From: Dyella sp. SG609
GTDB taxonomy: Bacteria > Pseudomonadota > Gammaproteobacteria > Xanthomonadales > Rhodanobacteraceae
Length of the DNA stretch: 64,000 bases
Direction: 5' to 3'
Assembly (NCBI RefSeq): GCF_012275375.1
Contig: NZ_JAAZQJ010000013.1
Coordinates: 92,576-156,575, forward strand
The notes below the pieces were generated by a model. That model was not told where the DNA came from. It made no database searches and saw nothing but the letters and a program-made list of their open reading frames with translations. Position 1 is the stretch's first letter. Every line of letters begins with the position of its first letter. Both the position numbers and the translations under genes were made by a program. Shown here in pieces: positions 45,854 to 54,544 of this stretch.

Positions 45854-45912
45854 GGCGCAAAGAGGAGACAACGGCGAAAATGCGCGGTTTTTTGCCTGGG
45901 AAACGCGTGCGA

Positions 45913-46545
45913 TCAGGAATCGAGAAAACCGCGCCGCAGGGCGATCGTCACCGCATGCGTGCGATCGGCGGCGCCGAGCTTGGCGGTGATGTTCTTCAGC
46001 CGTGCCTTCACCGTGTCCTCGGAGACGCACAGCAGTTCGGCGATCCGCCGGTTGCCGTGGCCGGTGGCGACCAGGCGCAGCACGGCCAGCTCCTTGGCGG
46101 TGAGCATGTCGGCGTCGACGTGCGAGGCCACTTCGCGGGCGATCTCGCCCACCACCACGCGCCGGCCGAGCGCGGCGCCGCGGATCGCCTGCAGGATGTC
46201 GTCGCGGGTGGAGGATTTCAGCAGATAGGCCATCGCGCCCAGCATCAGCGCCTGCTTCACGCGCGCATCGCCCGGATAGGTGGTGAGGATGACGATGCGC
46301 GCATCGGGAAACTCGCCGCGGATCGCGGCGATCGCCTGCAGTCCGTCCATGCGCGGCATCTGCAGATCGAGCACGGCGACGTCCGGCCGCTGCGCGCGGA
46401 AACACTCGATGCTTTCCACGCCATCGCCGGCCTCGCCGGCGACCTGCATGTCCGGCGCGCTTTCGATCGCGGCACGCAGGCCGTCGCGCATGACCGGATG
46501 GTCGTCGGCGATCAAGATCCTGAGCGTCCTGTTGTGGCTGTTCAC
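45913..46545 (-). CDS. NarL/FixJ-type response regulator
   Basis: The 210-residue protein has a receiver domain ([20 protein letters not shown], phosphoacceptor Asp60 in [13 protein letters not shown], Lys110 in AYLLKSS). The LuxR-type HTH follows ([40 protein letters not shown]). It diverges from the sensor kinase gene at 46777 and is its likely partner. Confidence 0.9.
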   Translation of the reverse strand: MNSHNRTLRILIADDHPVMRDGLRAAIESAPDMQVAGEAGDGVESIECFRAQRPDVAVLDLQMPRMDGLQAIAAIRGEFPDARIVILTTYPGDARVKQALMLGAMAYLLKSSTRDDILQAIRGAALGRRVVVGEIAREVASHVDADMLTAKELAVLRLVATGHGNRRIAELLCVSEDTVKARLKNITAKLGAADRTHAVTIALRRGFLDS

Positions 46546-46626
46546 GCTGCCCGGCCTCCGAGCCCGTCCTGCGCATCATCGCGGCGTGGCCGCTGCGCAC
46601 TATCGGCGCGCGCCCCGGCCCTGGCA

Positions 46627-46640
46627 ATGCCCGATCGGGT
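46627..46640. promoter_or_regulatory. Candidate response-regulator site, copy 2
   Basis: ATGCCCGATCGGGT lies in the 231-bp gap between the divergent regulator and kinase genes, and repeats (inverted) at 45840-45853. Autoregulation plus control of the Tat hydrolase is the simplest reading, but it is inference. Confidence 0.45.
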
Positions 46641-46776
46641 GAATGAGGCCAAGGTCGAAAGGCAGGCCACGGCCGCGCTCGCTAGACTGCCGCCCACTCA
46701 TGCATGCAAGCCTCGCTGGCGCCCCGGATGGTGCCGGCGCACCGGGCGGCATGCGTCCGCCGGGGGAACGACAGGC

Positions 46777-49700
46777 ATGAAACGACGCGGGCGCGGCGCG
46801 CCCTGGCTGCTGCTCTGGTGCGCCGCGCTGCTGTGCCCGGCCCTGCGCGGACAGGATGCCGGCCACTGGAACGGCGAGCAGTTCCGCCAGACGGTATGGA
46901 GCGTGGAACACGGCGCGCCGGCGGATATCTGGGCGCTCGCGCAGGATCGCGACGGCTTCCTCTGGCTCGGCACCGGCTCGGGCCTGTACCGCTTCGACGG
47001 CGTCGCCTTCGAGCGCTTCGAGCCGCGCCAGGGCGAGAACCTGCGCACCAACGACATCACCGCGCTGTCGATGCAAGCCGACGGCACGCTGTGGATCGGC
47101 CTGTTCCACGGCGGCGCCAGCGCCCTGCGCGACGGCCGCCTGACCAGCTATTCGGCACGCGACGGCTTTCCCACCAGCATGGTGACCTCCTTCGCGCGCA
47201 CCGCCGACGGCGCGCTGTGGGCGGCCAGCCGCGGCGGGCTGGCGCGCTTCGACGGCACGCGCTGGGAGATCGCCGGCGCGGACTGGAACTATCCGGCCGC
47301 CCGTGCCGAATGGGTGATGACCGATCGCGACGGCACCTTGTGGGTCACCACCGGCGATGAGCTGCTGTCGCTGCGCCGTGGCGGGCATCGCTTCGAAGCG
47401 ACCGGCATCCGCGTGGCGCGCGATACCACGCTGAGCCAGGCGCCGGACGGACGGATCTGGCTTTCCAGCGGACCGCGCGGCACCAGCGCCCCGCCCGCGG
47501 CGCCGGCCGCGCAGCCATCGGAAGGCTTGCGCGAGGACCCGGCGCTGGTGCATTCCAAACGGCTGCTGTTCGACCGCCGCGGCTACCTGTGGGGCACCGA
47601 GGCGATGCGCGGCGGCGTCTACCGCATCGATGCGCCGGCGCGCCTGGCCGATGGCCGCGCCTTGCGCGCATCGGCGTTCGACGCCTTGCACGACCGCGGC
47701 GGCGGCCTGCCGTCGAATGTCGCGGTGCCGCTGCTGGAAGACCGCGAAGGCACCGTGTGGGTGGGCACCAACCTGGGCCTGGCCAGCTACCACGCCAACA
47801 ATGTGCGCGTGCCGCCGGGCAGCAAGGTCGGCCCCGGCATCAACACCGCGCTCGCCGCCGACGCGCAGGGCACGCTCTGGCTGGCCAACGGCGGAGTGCT
47901 GCAGCGGCTCGACGCGGACGGCGCGCAGGTGGTCGCCGACGGCCTGCCGGACATCAACGCGATGCTGGCCGCGGACGGCACGCTGTGGCTGATGGGCGGC
48001 TCCTGGCTGGGCCGGCTGGAACACGGCCGCGTGGAGCACATCGAGGTGCCGGTAAGCGAACCGCGCTGGAGCCTGGAAGCGCTGGCCGGCGACGGCCGCG
48101 GCGGCCTGTGGGCGAGCTTCATGGACCATGGCGTGTTCCATCTGCGCGATGGCCGCTGGACGGCGCTCGAAGGCAGCATCGGCCGCGGCCGCACCGCGCC
48201 CACCGCGCTGCTCGCCGACGCCGCGGGCCGGCTGTGGGCCGGCTATCCCGATGGCCGCGTGCTGTGCGTCGACGGCGAGCAACAGCGCACCTATGCCGGC
48301 GCCGAGGGGCCCCGCGTCGGCGCCATCGCCACCTTCGCCCGGCGGGGCGACGAGCTGCTGGTCGGCGGCGACCGCGGCGTGGCGCGCTGGCGCGATGGAC
48401 GTTTCGAGCCGCTCGCGGCGGACCCGGCGATGCTGGCCGGGGTGTCCGGCATCGCGCTTACCGCGCAGGGCGAGGCATGGATCAACGGCAGCCGCGGCGT
48501 GCTGCGCGTGAGCGCGCGCGACCTGGCGCGCGGCTTCGGCGGCCAGGCCGCCGCTTACGAGCTGTTCGACTATCACGACGGCCTGCCCGGCATCGCCCTG
48601 CAGGCCACGCCGGTATCGACCGCCGCGATCGATGCGCGCGGACGGGTGTGGTTCAACACCAACCAGGGCGCCGCATGGATCGACCCGGCGCAGGTGCGGC
48701 GCAACCCGGCGGCGCCGGCCACCTTCGTGCAGACCCTGATCGCCGGCGACCGGCGTTACGCCGCCGCCGGCGAACCGCGGCTGCCGCAACGGACCAGCGC
48801 GGTGCGCGTGCAGTACACCGCCACCAGCCTGGCCATGCCCGATCGCGTGCGCTTCCGCTACCGCCTCGACGGCGTGGACGAAGACTGGCAGGAGGCGGGC
48901 ACGCGGCGGGAAGCCTCGTATGCCAACCTGGGCCCCGGGCACTACCGCTTCCGCGTGATCGCCGCCAACGAGGACGGCGTGTGGAACGAGCAGGGCGCCA
49001 GCCTGGCCTTCTCGATCGAACCGCAGTTCTTCCAGACCGGCTGGTTCCGCGCGCTGTGCCTGGCCGCCGGCGCGCTGCTGGCCGCCGGCCTTTACCTGTG
49101 GCGGCTGCGCCTGATGGCCGAGCGCATCCATCTGCGCCTGGAAGAGCGCACGCGCGAGCGCGAACGCATCGCGCGCGAGCTGCACGACACGTTGCTGCAG
49201 GGCGTGCAAGGCTTGCTGCTGCGCCTGCAGGCGCTGGCCGCCGGGCTTAGCGAAGGCGGGCGCACGCGCGAGGCGCTGGACGCGGCGATCCGCCGCGCCC
49301 GCGACGTGCTGATGGAGGGGCGCGACCGCATCGTCGCGCTGCGCGGGGAAAGCGAGGAAGGCGAGCGGCTGGCGCACACGCTGCGCGCGGTGGGCGAGGA
49401 GTACCGCGACGGCGGCAGCATCGCCTTCCAGGTAAGTACCGAAGGCGCGGAACGCGCCTTGTGCCCCGCGGCCGCCGACGAAGTGATCGACATCGCCCGC
49501 GAGGCGATCCGCAACGCCTTCCGGCATGCGCATGCCGGCTGCATCGACGTGCGCGTGGCGTACCTGCCGCAGGGCTTGCGCATCCGCGTGCGCGACGACG
49601 GCATCGGCATCCCGCTCGACATCCTCCGGCACGGCGGCAGGCCGGGCCACTGGGGCCTGGTAGGCATGCGCGAGCGCGCCGGGCGGCTGGGCGCGACGCT

Positions 49701-49797
49701 GGCGATCCGGCGCGGCAAGGCTCGCGGGACGGACGTGGTGCTGCATGTGCCGGGGCAGGTGGTGTTCGAAGCGGGGGCGCACGGGCGCAGGGCGTGA
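46777..49797 (+). CDS. Sensor histidine kinase with extracytoplasmic propellers (Reg_prop, Y_Y_Y, HisKA_3)
   Basis: The 1006-residue protein has a signal segment (WLLLWCAALLCPALRG). Two beta-propellers of Reg_prop blades follow (ALAQDRDGFLWLGTGSGLYR, ALSMQADGTLWIGLFHGGAS, PLLEDREGTVWVGTNLGLAS), then a Y_Y_Y domain (RFRYRLDGVDEDWQEAGTRR), a membrane helix (LCLAAGALLAAGLYLW) and a HisKA_3 domain. The phosphorylated residue is His803 in ARELHDTLLQGVQGLL; the ATPase has N-box EAIRNAFRHAHAG, DDGIGIP and GHWGLVGMRERAG. The layout is like the glycan sensors of Bacteroidetes without the fused regulator. It pairs with the divergent NarL-type regulator. The ligand is unknown. Confidence 0.9.
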   Translation: MKRRGRGAPWLLLWCAALLCPALRGQDAGHWNGEQFRQTVWSVEHGAPADIWALAQDRDGFLWLGTGSGLYRFDGVAFERFEPRQGENLRTNDITALSMQADGTLWIGLFHGGASALRDGRLTSYSARDGFPTSMVTSFARTADGALWAASRGGLARFDGTRWEIAGADWNYPAARAEWVMTDRDGTLWVTTGDELLSLRRGGHRFEATGIRVARDTTLSQAPDGRIWLSSGPRGTSAPPAAPAAQPSEGLREDPALVHSKRLLFDRRGYLWGTEAMRGGVYRIDAPARLADGRALRASAFDALHDRGGGLPSNVAVPLLEDREGTVWVGTNLGLASYHANNVRVPPGSKVGPGINTALAADAQGTLWLANGGVLQRLDADGAQVVADGLPDINAMLAADGTLWLMGGSWLGRLEHGRVEHIEVPVSEPRWSLEALAGDGRGGLWASFMDHGVFHLRDGRWTALEGSIGRGRTAPTALLADAAGRLWAGYPDGRVLCVDGEQQRTYAGAEGPRVGAIATFARRGDELLVGGDRGVARWRDGRFEPLAADPAMLAGVSGIALTAQGEAWINGSRGVLRVSARDLARGFGGQAAAYELFDYHDGLPGIALQATPVSTAAIDARGRVWFNTNQGAAWIDPAQVRRNPAAPATFVQTLIAGDRRYAAAGEPRLPQRTSAVRVQYTATSLAMPDRVRFRYRLDGVDEDWQEAGTRREASYANLGPGHYRFRVIAANEDGVWNEQGASLAFSIEPQFFQTGWFRALCLAAGALLAAGLYLWRLRLMAERIHLRLEERTRERERIARELHDTLLQGVQGLLLRLQALAAGLSEGGRTREALDAAIRRARDVLMEGRDRIVALRGESEEGERLAHTLRAVGEEYRDGGSIAFQVSTEGAERALCPAAADEVIDIAREAIRNAFRHAHAGCIDVRVAYLPQGLRIRVRDDGIGIPLDILRHGGRPGHWGLVGMRERAGRLGATLAIRRGKARGTDVVLHVPGQVVFEAGAHGRRA

Positions 49798-49852
49798 AGT
49801 GCGGCTTCTGGCGTGTGGCTTGATCGCCGTTCCTGCATCAACGCTCCGCCCG

Positions 49853-49891
49853 CCCCCTCACCCCGGCCCTCTCCCCGGAGGGGAGAGGGGG
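49853..49891. repeat. CCCTCTCCCC palindromic repeat
   Basis: CCCCTCACCCCGGCCCTCTC is followed by CCCGGAGGGGAGAGGGGG. It lies 56 bp after the kinase stop in the 482-bp gap (49798-50279) before the convergent pirin gene. The rest of that gap is mostly the hairpin array listed next. Confidence 0.8.
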
Positions 49892-49981
49892 ATGTCGATT
49901 AACGCGAAAACCGAGCAAAGAGCTCGCGGCGCAGCCGCGGCGTTCCGCTGGTGCGCTTCTGCTCTTGATCTACCGGGTCCC

Positions 49982-50231
49982 CTTGGCGCCGGCGGTGAGG
50001 GCTGGACGAAAAGGCCCCCGCAGGGGGGCGGGGACACGATGTCCCCGCCTTTTTGATCAGGGCATGGATGCCCTGTCAAAAAGCCCGGCCAGCCCTCACG
50101 GACCCTCAGCAGCTTTGCTGCTGAGGGCGCCAAGCAGGGTGCCCTCTCTTTTTGGTTACTTTTTCTCTGGGCACGCAGAGAAAAAGTAACTCGCCCCGCG
50201 GCAGCGGGGCGAAACCCTCGCCAAAGGCGAG
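49982..50231. repeat. Multi-hairpin array (cloverleaf-like, about 250 bp)
   Basis: Nested perfect stems are visible. An outer CTTGGCGCC (49982) pairs GGCGCCAAG (50126); GTGAGGGCTGG (49995) pairs CCAGCCCTCAC (50089). Inside are GGCGGGGACA/TGTCCCCGCC (50027/50040), and CAGGGCAT/ATGCCCTG (50058/50068) flanked by TTTTTGA and TCAAAAA. Alongside is CCCTCAGCAGC/GCTGCTGAGGG (50103/50117), which competes in part with the outer stem. Further on are GTTACTTTTTCTCT/AGAGAAAAAGTAAC (50155/50177), TCGCCCCGC/GCGGGGCGA (50191/50204) and CTCGCC/GGCGAG (50217/50226). There is no credible ORF. The 50155 hairpin resembles the one at 11862. It may be a non-autonomous repeat, a structured RNA, or both, and may end transcripts of both flanking genes. 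Confidence 0.7.
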
Positions 50232-50279
50232 ACAACCAACCGCAACGCAACAATCTCCCCCGCGGGAAAAGGAGAGCAC

Positions 50280-50981
50280 TCAGACCGGCAGATCAAACAG
50301 CAGCAGCTCAGCATCGCCATTACCTTCGAGCTCGATCAACGCAACGTCCCTGAGCTGCAACGCATCGCCCGCATTCAGCACAATACCGTTGACGGTAACG
50401 CTGCCGCGCGCCACATGGACATAGCCCAGCCGCCCCGGCGCAAGCGCATGGGCAAGCTTGTCGCCGTCCGCCAGGATCGAGGCGTACAGATACGCGTCCT
50501 GATTCATGCGCAGCGAACCATCGCGGCCATCCGGCGAAACGACCAGACGCAACTGGCCGCGCTTGGAAGCCTCATCGAAATGCTTTTCCTCGTAGCTGGG
50601 CTCAACGCCCTGGCGCTCCGGCATGATCCAGATCTGCAGGAAGTGCACCGGCTCCCTGGCGTCATGATTGAACTCGCTGTGGCGCACGCCGGTGCCCGCG
50701 CTCATGCGCTGCACGTCGCCGTAGCGCAGCACCGAGCCCGTGCCCAGGCTGTCCTTGTGCTCCAGCGCGCCGCCGAGCACGTAGGAAATGATCTCCATGT
50801 TCTGGTGGCCGTGCGTGCCGAAGCCCTGGCCGCCGGTGACGCGGTCCTCGTTGATCACACGCAGCGGGCCGAAGCCCATATGGCGCGGGTCGTAGTACTC
50901 GGCGAAGGAAAAGGTGTGGCGGGACGACAGCCAGCCGTGCTCGGCGCGGCCGCGTTCCTGGCTCTTGCGGACTTCCAACAT
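50280..50981 (-). CDS. Pirin-family bicupin (YhhW type)
   Basis: The 233-residue protein has the pirin N-cupin: SRHTFSFAEYYDPRHMGFGP, GFGTHGHQNMEIISYVLGGA (metal His pair) and SAGTGVRHSEFNHDAREPVH, LQIWIMP. The C-cupin continues to LLLFDLPV. YhhW-type pirins have quercetinase-like activity in vitro; the role in the cell is uncertain. It diverges from a LysR gene whose start overlaps a candidate operator. The ATG at 50981 is supported by homology. Confidence 0.9.
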   Translation of the reverse strand: MLEVRKSQERGRAEHGWLSSRHTFSFAEYYDPRHMGFGPLRVINEDRVTGGQGFGTHGHQNMEIISYVLGGALEHKDSLGTGSVLRYGDVQRMSAGTGVRHSEFNHDAREPVHFLQIWIMPERQGVEPSYEEKHFDEASKRGQLRLVVSPDGRDGSLRMNQDAYLYASILADGDKLAHALAPGRLGYVHVARGSVTVNGIVLNAGDALQLRDVALIELEGNGDAELLLFDLPV

Positions 50982-51123
50982 GGGATGCCTCCATAGTGAT
51001 GTGCGATGGATTCGATGGCTTGCCGGCCCGGGCCACCCAGCCCAAAGAAGCCTTGTTTTGCTTGCCATCGCGTCCTGATGGAGAGAGTATGGGCGCCCTC
51101 GCCGGCGGGGAAAAGCGAGTGGA

Positions 51124-51158
51124 TTGCCGGCCTATCATCGAGAATTTCGAATGCTGCG
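51124..51158. promoter_or_regulatory. Candidate LysR operator, copy 2
   Basis: This 35-bp element matches 44682-44716 at 30 of 35 positions and overlaps the ATG of the lysR gene (51151), the position expected for autorepression. It lies in the pirin-lysR divergent gap, so it could act on both genes. Confidence 0.5.
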
Positions 51159-52071
51159 CCTGAGCCTCGACGCCCTGCAGATCCTGGACGCCATCGACCG
51201 CCGCGGCTCCTTCGCCGCGGCCGGCAAGGAGCTGCACAAGGTGCCCTCCACCATCTCCTACACGGTGGCCAAGCTGGAGGAGGAACTGGGCGTGCAGCTG
51301 TTCGAGCGCGCCGGCCCGCGCGCCGACCTGACCCAGGCCGGCAGCGTGCTGCTGAAGGAGGGCCGCCACCTGCTGCGCGCAGCGCAGGACCTGGAGGCGC
51401 GCGTGCGCCGGGTGGCCTCGGGCTGGGAAACCGAGTTCGCCATCGAGATCGACTCGATGTTCGCCCCCATCGCGCTGCGCGAGGACATCGAGGCGTTCTG
51501 CGCCGTGGCCGACCGCACGCGGCTGCGGGTGGGGCAGGAAGCGCTGTCCGGCACCTGGGAGGCGCTGCTGGAGCGCCGCGCCGACCTGCTGATCGGCGCC
51601 GCCGGCGAAGGCCCCTCCGGCGGCGGCTACGTGGCCGAGCCGATGGGCTCGCTGCCGTTCGTGTTCGCGGTGGCGCCGGATCACCCGCTGGCCGCGCTCG
51701 ACCGCCCGCTGGGCCGGCTGGACCTGCAGCAGTACCGCGCCATCGCCGTGGCCGACAGCGCGCGCAAGCTGGTCTCGCGCACCGTGGGCCTGGCCTTCGG
51801 ACAGGAGGCGATGACCGTGCCGGATATCCGCAGCAAGCTGGATTTCCAGCGCGCGGGCCTGGGCTTCGGCTTCCTGCCGGAACCCTACGCGCGCCCCGCG
51901 ATCCAGGCCGGCGAGCTGGTGGTCAAGCAGGTGGAAGAGCCCAAGCCGGCCGAGACCTTCTACCTGGCCTGGCGCACCGGCGAGGAGGGCGCCGCGCTGC
52001 GCTGGTGGATCGAGCGCGCGCGCCGGCCCGGCACGCTGGAGCGCCTGCTCGCGCTATCGTTCTGCCACTGA
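51151..52071 (+). CDS. LysR-family regulator next to pirin
   Basis: The 306-residue protein has an N-terminal HTH (LQILDAIDRRGSFAAAGKEL, HKVPSTISYTVAKLEEELGV) and an effector domain (EFAIEIDSMFAPIALREDIE, GLGFGFLPEPYARPAIQAGE). Divergent lysR-pirin pairs are common. The ATG at 51151 is preferred to one nine codons upstream because homology starts at MLRLSLDALQ. A shared element suggests it also controls the isochorismatase-like operon. Confidence 0.88.
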   Translation: MLRLSLDALQILDAIDRRGSFAAAGKELHKVPSTISYTVAKLEEELGVQLFERAGPRADLTQAGSVLLKEGRHLLRAAQDLEARVRRVASGWETEFAIEIDSMFAPIALREDIEAFCAVADRTRLRVGQEALSGTWEALLERRADLLIGAAGEGPSGGGYVAEPMGSLPFVFAVAPDHPLAALDRPLGRLDLQQYRAIAVADSARKLVSRTVGLAFGQEAMTVPDIRSKLDFQRAGLGFGFLPEPYARPAIQAGELVVKQVEEPKPAETFYLAWRTGEEGAALRWWIERARRPGTLERLLALSFCH

Positions 52072-52083
52072 CCGGATGACCGG

Positions 52084-52629
52084 ATGACGGAGGCCGCCAT
52101 GGCACCCTTCGGACGCGCGCTGCGGCGCCTGCGCCAGCTGCGCGGCATGAAACAGAGCCACCTCGCCGAACTGCTCGGCGTCACCCAATCGACCGTGTCG
52201 CGCTGGGAGCGCGGCGACCTCGACCTGTCCGCCGCACAGCGGCTCGCCGTGCAGCGTTTGCTGGAAGCGCGGCCCGACCCCGCGCAGGACGCCGCGCTGA
52301 AACGGCTGGTGGAGCACTCGGCGCAGAAGGTCCATCTGGTCTGCGACCGCACGCACCGCCTGCTGGCGGTGTCGCCCGCGCGCTTCGCCGACTGGCGCCG
52401 GCCGGCCGCCGAGCTGCTCGGCACCTGCATGCTGGTCTATGCCACGCCGGAAATCCTCGCCGCCGAAGCCACGCTGGATGCGCGCGGCTGGTACGAGGAC
52501 CGCCAGGGCTCGCTGCGCATCGCCACCGGCACCAATGCGGAGCTGCCCATCCGCCCCGGCACCGCGCTGTGGGAACGCATCGCGCTGGCGGACGGCAGCA
52601 TGGGGCGGCTGGTCACCACGCTGGCCTGA
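52084..52629 (+). CDS. XRE-family HTH regulator with C-terminal ligand-type domain
   Basis: The 181-residue protein has a Cro/C1 HTH at about 9-60 (LRQLRGMKQSHLAELLGVTQ, STVSRWERGDLDLSAAQRLA). A C-terminal domain of unknown type follows (VHLVCDRTHRLLAVSPARFA, YEDRQGSLRIATGTNAELP). It starts 12 nt after the LysR stop and precedes an SDR gene. An ATG five codons in (MAPFGRALRRL) is also possible. Confidence 0.8.
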   Translation: MTEAAMAPFGRALRRLRQLRGMKQSHLAELLGVTQSTVSRWERGDLDLSAAQRLAVQRLLEARPDPAQDAALKRLVEHSAQKVHLVCDRTHRLLAVSPARFADWRRPAAELLGTCMLVYATPEILAAEATLDARGWYEDRQGSLRIATGTNAELPIRPGTALWERIALADGSMGRLVTTLA

Positions 52630-52708
52630 GCGCCGCGCATATTTAATGCGTGGCGGGCACGCCGCGCCGCTCGCTACGCTCCGGTTCCCAGCAGCACGGG
52701 AGCAAGCC

Positions 52709-53692
52709 ATGACCATCCTGGTGACCGGCAGCGCCGGCCATCTCGGCGAAGCGCTGATGCGCAGCCTGCAAGCCGCCTCGCGCGAGGCCGTCGGCATCGA
52801 CCTGAAACCCTCGCCATTCACGCGGCACACCGGCGATATCGCCGACCGCGCCTTCGTGCGCGCGGCGATGCGCGGCATCAGCGCGGTGATCCACACCGCC
52901 ACCTTGCACAAGCCGCATGTGGCGACGCATCCGGCGCAGGATTTCGTCGACACCAATATCAGCGGCACCCTGGCCCTGCTGGACGAAGCACTGGCGGCCG
53001 GCGTGCGCGCCTTCGTCTTCACCAGCACCACCAGCGTGTTCGGCGCGGCGCTGACGCCGGCCGCGGATGCGCCGGCGGCCTGGATCACCGAGAACGTGGC
53101 GCCGGTGCCGAAGAATATCTACGGCACCACCAAGCTCGCGGCCGAGCAGTTGTGCGAGCTGTATCACCGGCGCCATGGCCTGCCCGTGGTGGTGCTGCGC
53201 ACGTCGCGCTTCTTTCCCGAAGCGGACGACGATGCGGGCAAGCGCGCCGCCTACACGCTGGCCAATGCGCAGGCCAACGAGCTGCTGTACCGCCGCGCGG
53301 ATATCGAAGACGTGGCGAAGGCGCATCTGCTGGCGGTGGAGCGTGCGCCGGCGCTGGGCTTCGGCCGCTATATCCTCTGCGCCACCACGCCGTTCGCGCC
53401 GGAAGACCTGGCGCTGCTGCACCGCGATGCGCCGGCCGTGCTGCGGCGGCTGTTTCCTTCGTTCGAGGCCTTGTACGGCGCGCGCGGCTGGCGCATGTTT
53501 CCGCGCGTGGATCGCGTCTACGTCAACGCGCTGGCGCGGCATGAGCTGGGCTGGCAGCCGCGGCATCACTTCGCCCACGTGCTGAACTGCCTGGCGGCGG
53601 ACCGGGATTTCCGCAGTCCGCTGGCCGTGGCGGTGGGCGCCAAGGGCTATCACGCCACCAGCTTCGGCGAGATGCCTTATCCGGTGGACTGA
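52709..53692 (+). CDS. NAD(P)-dependent epimerase/reductase, extended SDR
   Basis: The 327-residue protein has the nucleotide-binding TGSAGHLGEALM, an acidic Asp31 favouring NAD, and the active-site YGTTK (Tyr138, Lys142) preceded by FTSTTSVFG. Extended SDRs of this kind act on nucleotide sugars or other small carbonyls; the substrate is not evident. Its stop overlaps the end of the convergent AraC gene by 16 nt. Confidence 0.87.
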   Translation: MTILVTGSAGHLGEALMRSLQAASREAVGIDLKPSPFTRHTGDIADRAFVRAAMRGISAVIHTATLHKPHVATHPAQDFVDTNISGTLALLDEALAAGVRAFVFTSTTSVFGAALTPAADAPAAWITENVAPVPKNIYGTTKLAAEQLCELYHRRHGLPVVVLRTSRFFPEADDDAGKRAAYTLANAQANELLYRRADIEDVAKAHLLAVERAPALGFGRYILCATTPFAPEDLALLHRDAPAVLRRLFPSFEALYGARGWRMFPRVDRVYVNALARHELGWQPRHHFAHVLNCLAADRDFRSPLAVAVGAKGYHATSFGEMPYPVD

Positions 53693-54474
53693 AGGCGCCG
53701 CGCGTACTGCGCGGGCGTGCAACCGACCAGGGCGCGGAAGTCGCGGATGAAATGCGCCTGGTCGAAGTAGCCCAGCGACAGGGCCAGCTCGATCCAGTCC
53801 GCGGACTGGCCTTGCTGCAGCTGGGCGATCGCCTCGTGCAGGCGGTAGCGGTTGATCGTCCATTTCGGGCCGATGCCGACGTAGTTCTTGAACAGGCGTT
53901 GCAGGGCGCGTGCGTTGAGTGCGCTGCGTTCGCACAGTTGCTCGACCGTGGTGATGGAGCGGTCGGCGGCGATGTCGGCGACCAGGGCGGCCACGCGGTC
54001 GACGGTGGCGTCGGGCGCGGGCAGATGTGCCATCAACATCCGTTCGGCGGCAGCGGCCATGTCGTCGACTTCAGGCGCGGCGGCTATCGCGGCTTCGTAG
54101 CTGTCGGCGTCGGCGCCGAACAGATCGCCGGCGGCCATCGACGCGTCCATCAGCTTCGCCACCTCCGCTGCGTAGAACGGACGAAAGCCGCCCGGCCGGA
54201 ACTTGATGCCGAACACCTGCCCCCGGCCTTCCAGCACGCGCACGAAGCGCCCCTGGTGCACGCCATGGATGCGCCCCTCCACCAGATGCACGCTCGGATG
54301 CGGCAGGGTTTCCTGCGTCTGCGGCGGCAGGCCGCGCAGGTCCCAGGCGACGAACCAGTAATGCTCGACCAGCCCCGCCAGCGCGGCGCCGGGCAGGCGG
54401 CGCTCGTGGCGGAACTCGCCCTGCGGCAGGCGCGGGTGCAGCACGCCGCGCGGTTCGGGAGCCTTGGCGCTCAT
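53677..54474 (-). CDS. AraC-family regulator (DUF6597-type N-terminus)
   Basis: The 265-residue protein has an N-terminal domain typical of DUF6597 AraC proteins (LVEHYWFVAWDLRGLPPQTQ, QVFGIKFRPGGFRPF). The C-terminal AraC HTH follows (VEQLCERSALNARALQRLFK, WIELALSLGYFDQAHFIRDF, CTPAQYARRL). The ATG at 54474 gives the normal family length. It diverges from the DUF3224 gene, a plausible target. Confidence 0.86.
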   Translation of the reverse strand: MSAKAPEPRGVLHPRLPQGEFRHERRLPGAALAGLVEHYWFVAWDLRGLPPQTQETLPHPSVHLVEGRIHGVHQGRFVRVLEGRGQVFGIKFRPGGFRPFYAAEVAKLMDASMAAGDLFGADADSYEAAIAAAPEVDDMAAAAERMLMAHLPAPDATVDRVAALVADIAADRSITTVEQLCERSALNARALQRLFKNYVGIGPKWTINRYRLHEAIAQLQQGQSADWIELALSLGYFDQAHFIRDFRALVGCTPAQYARRLQSTG

Positions 54475-54544
54475 GGCTGTCGCGTTTTTCCAATCATCGG
54501 GAAGGGCTTCCTGTTGCAATGGCCACGCACTGACGGAGCACGCT

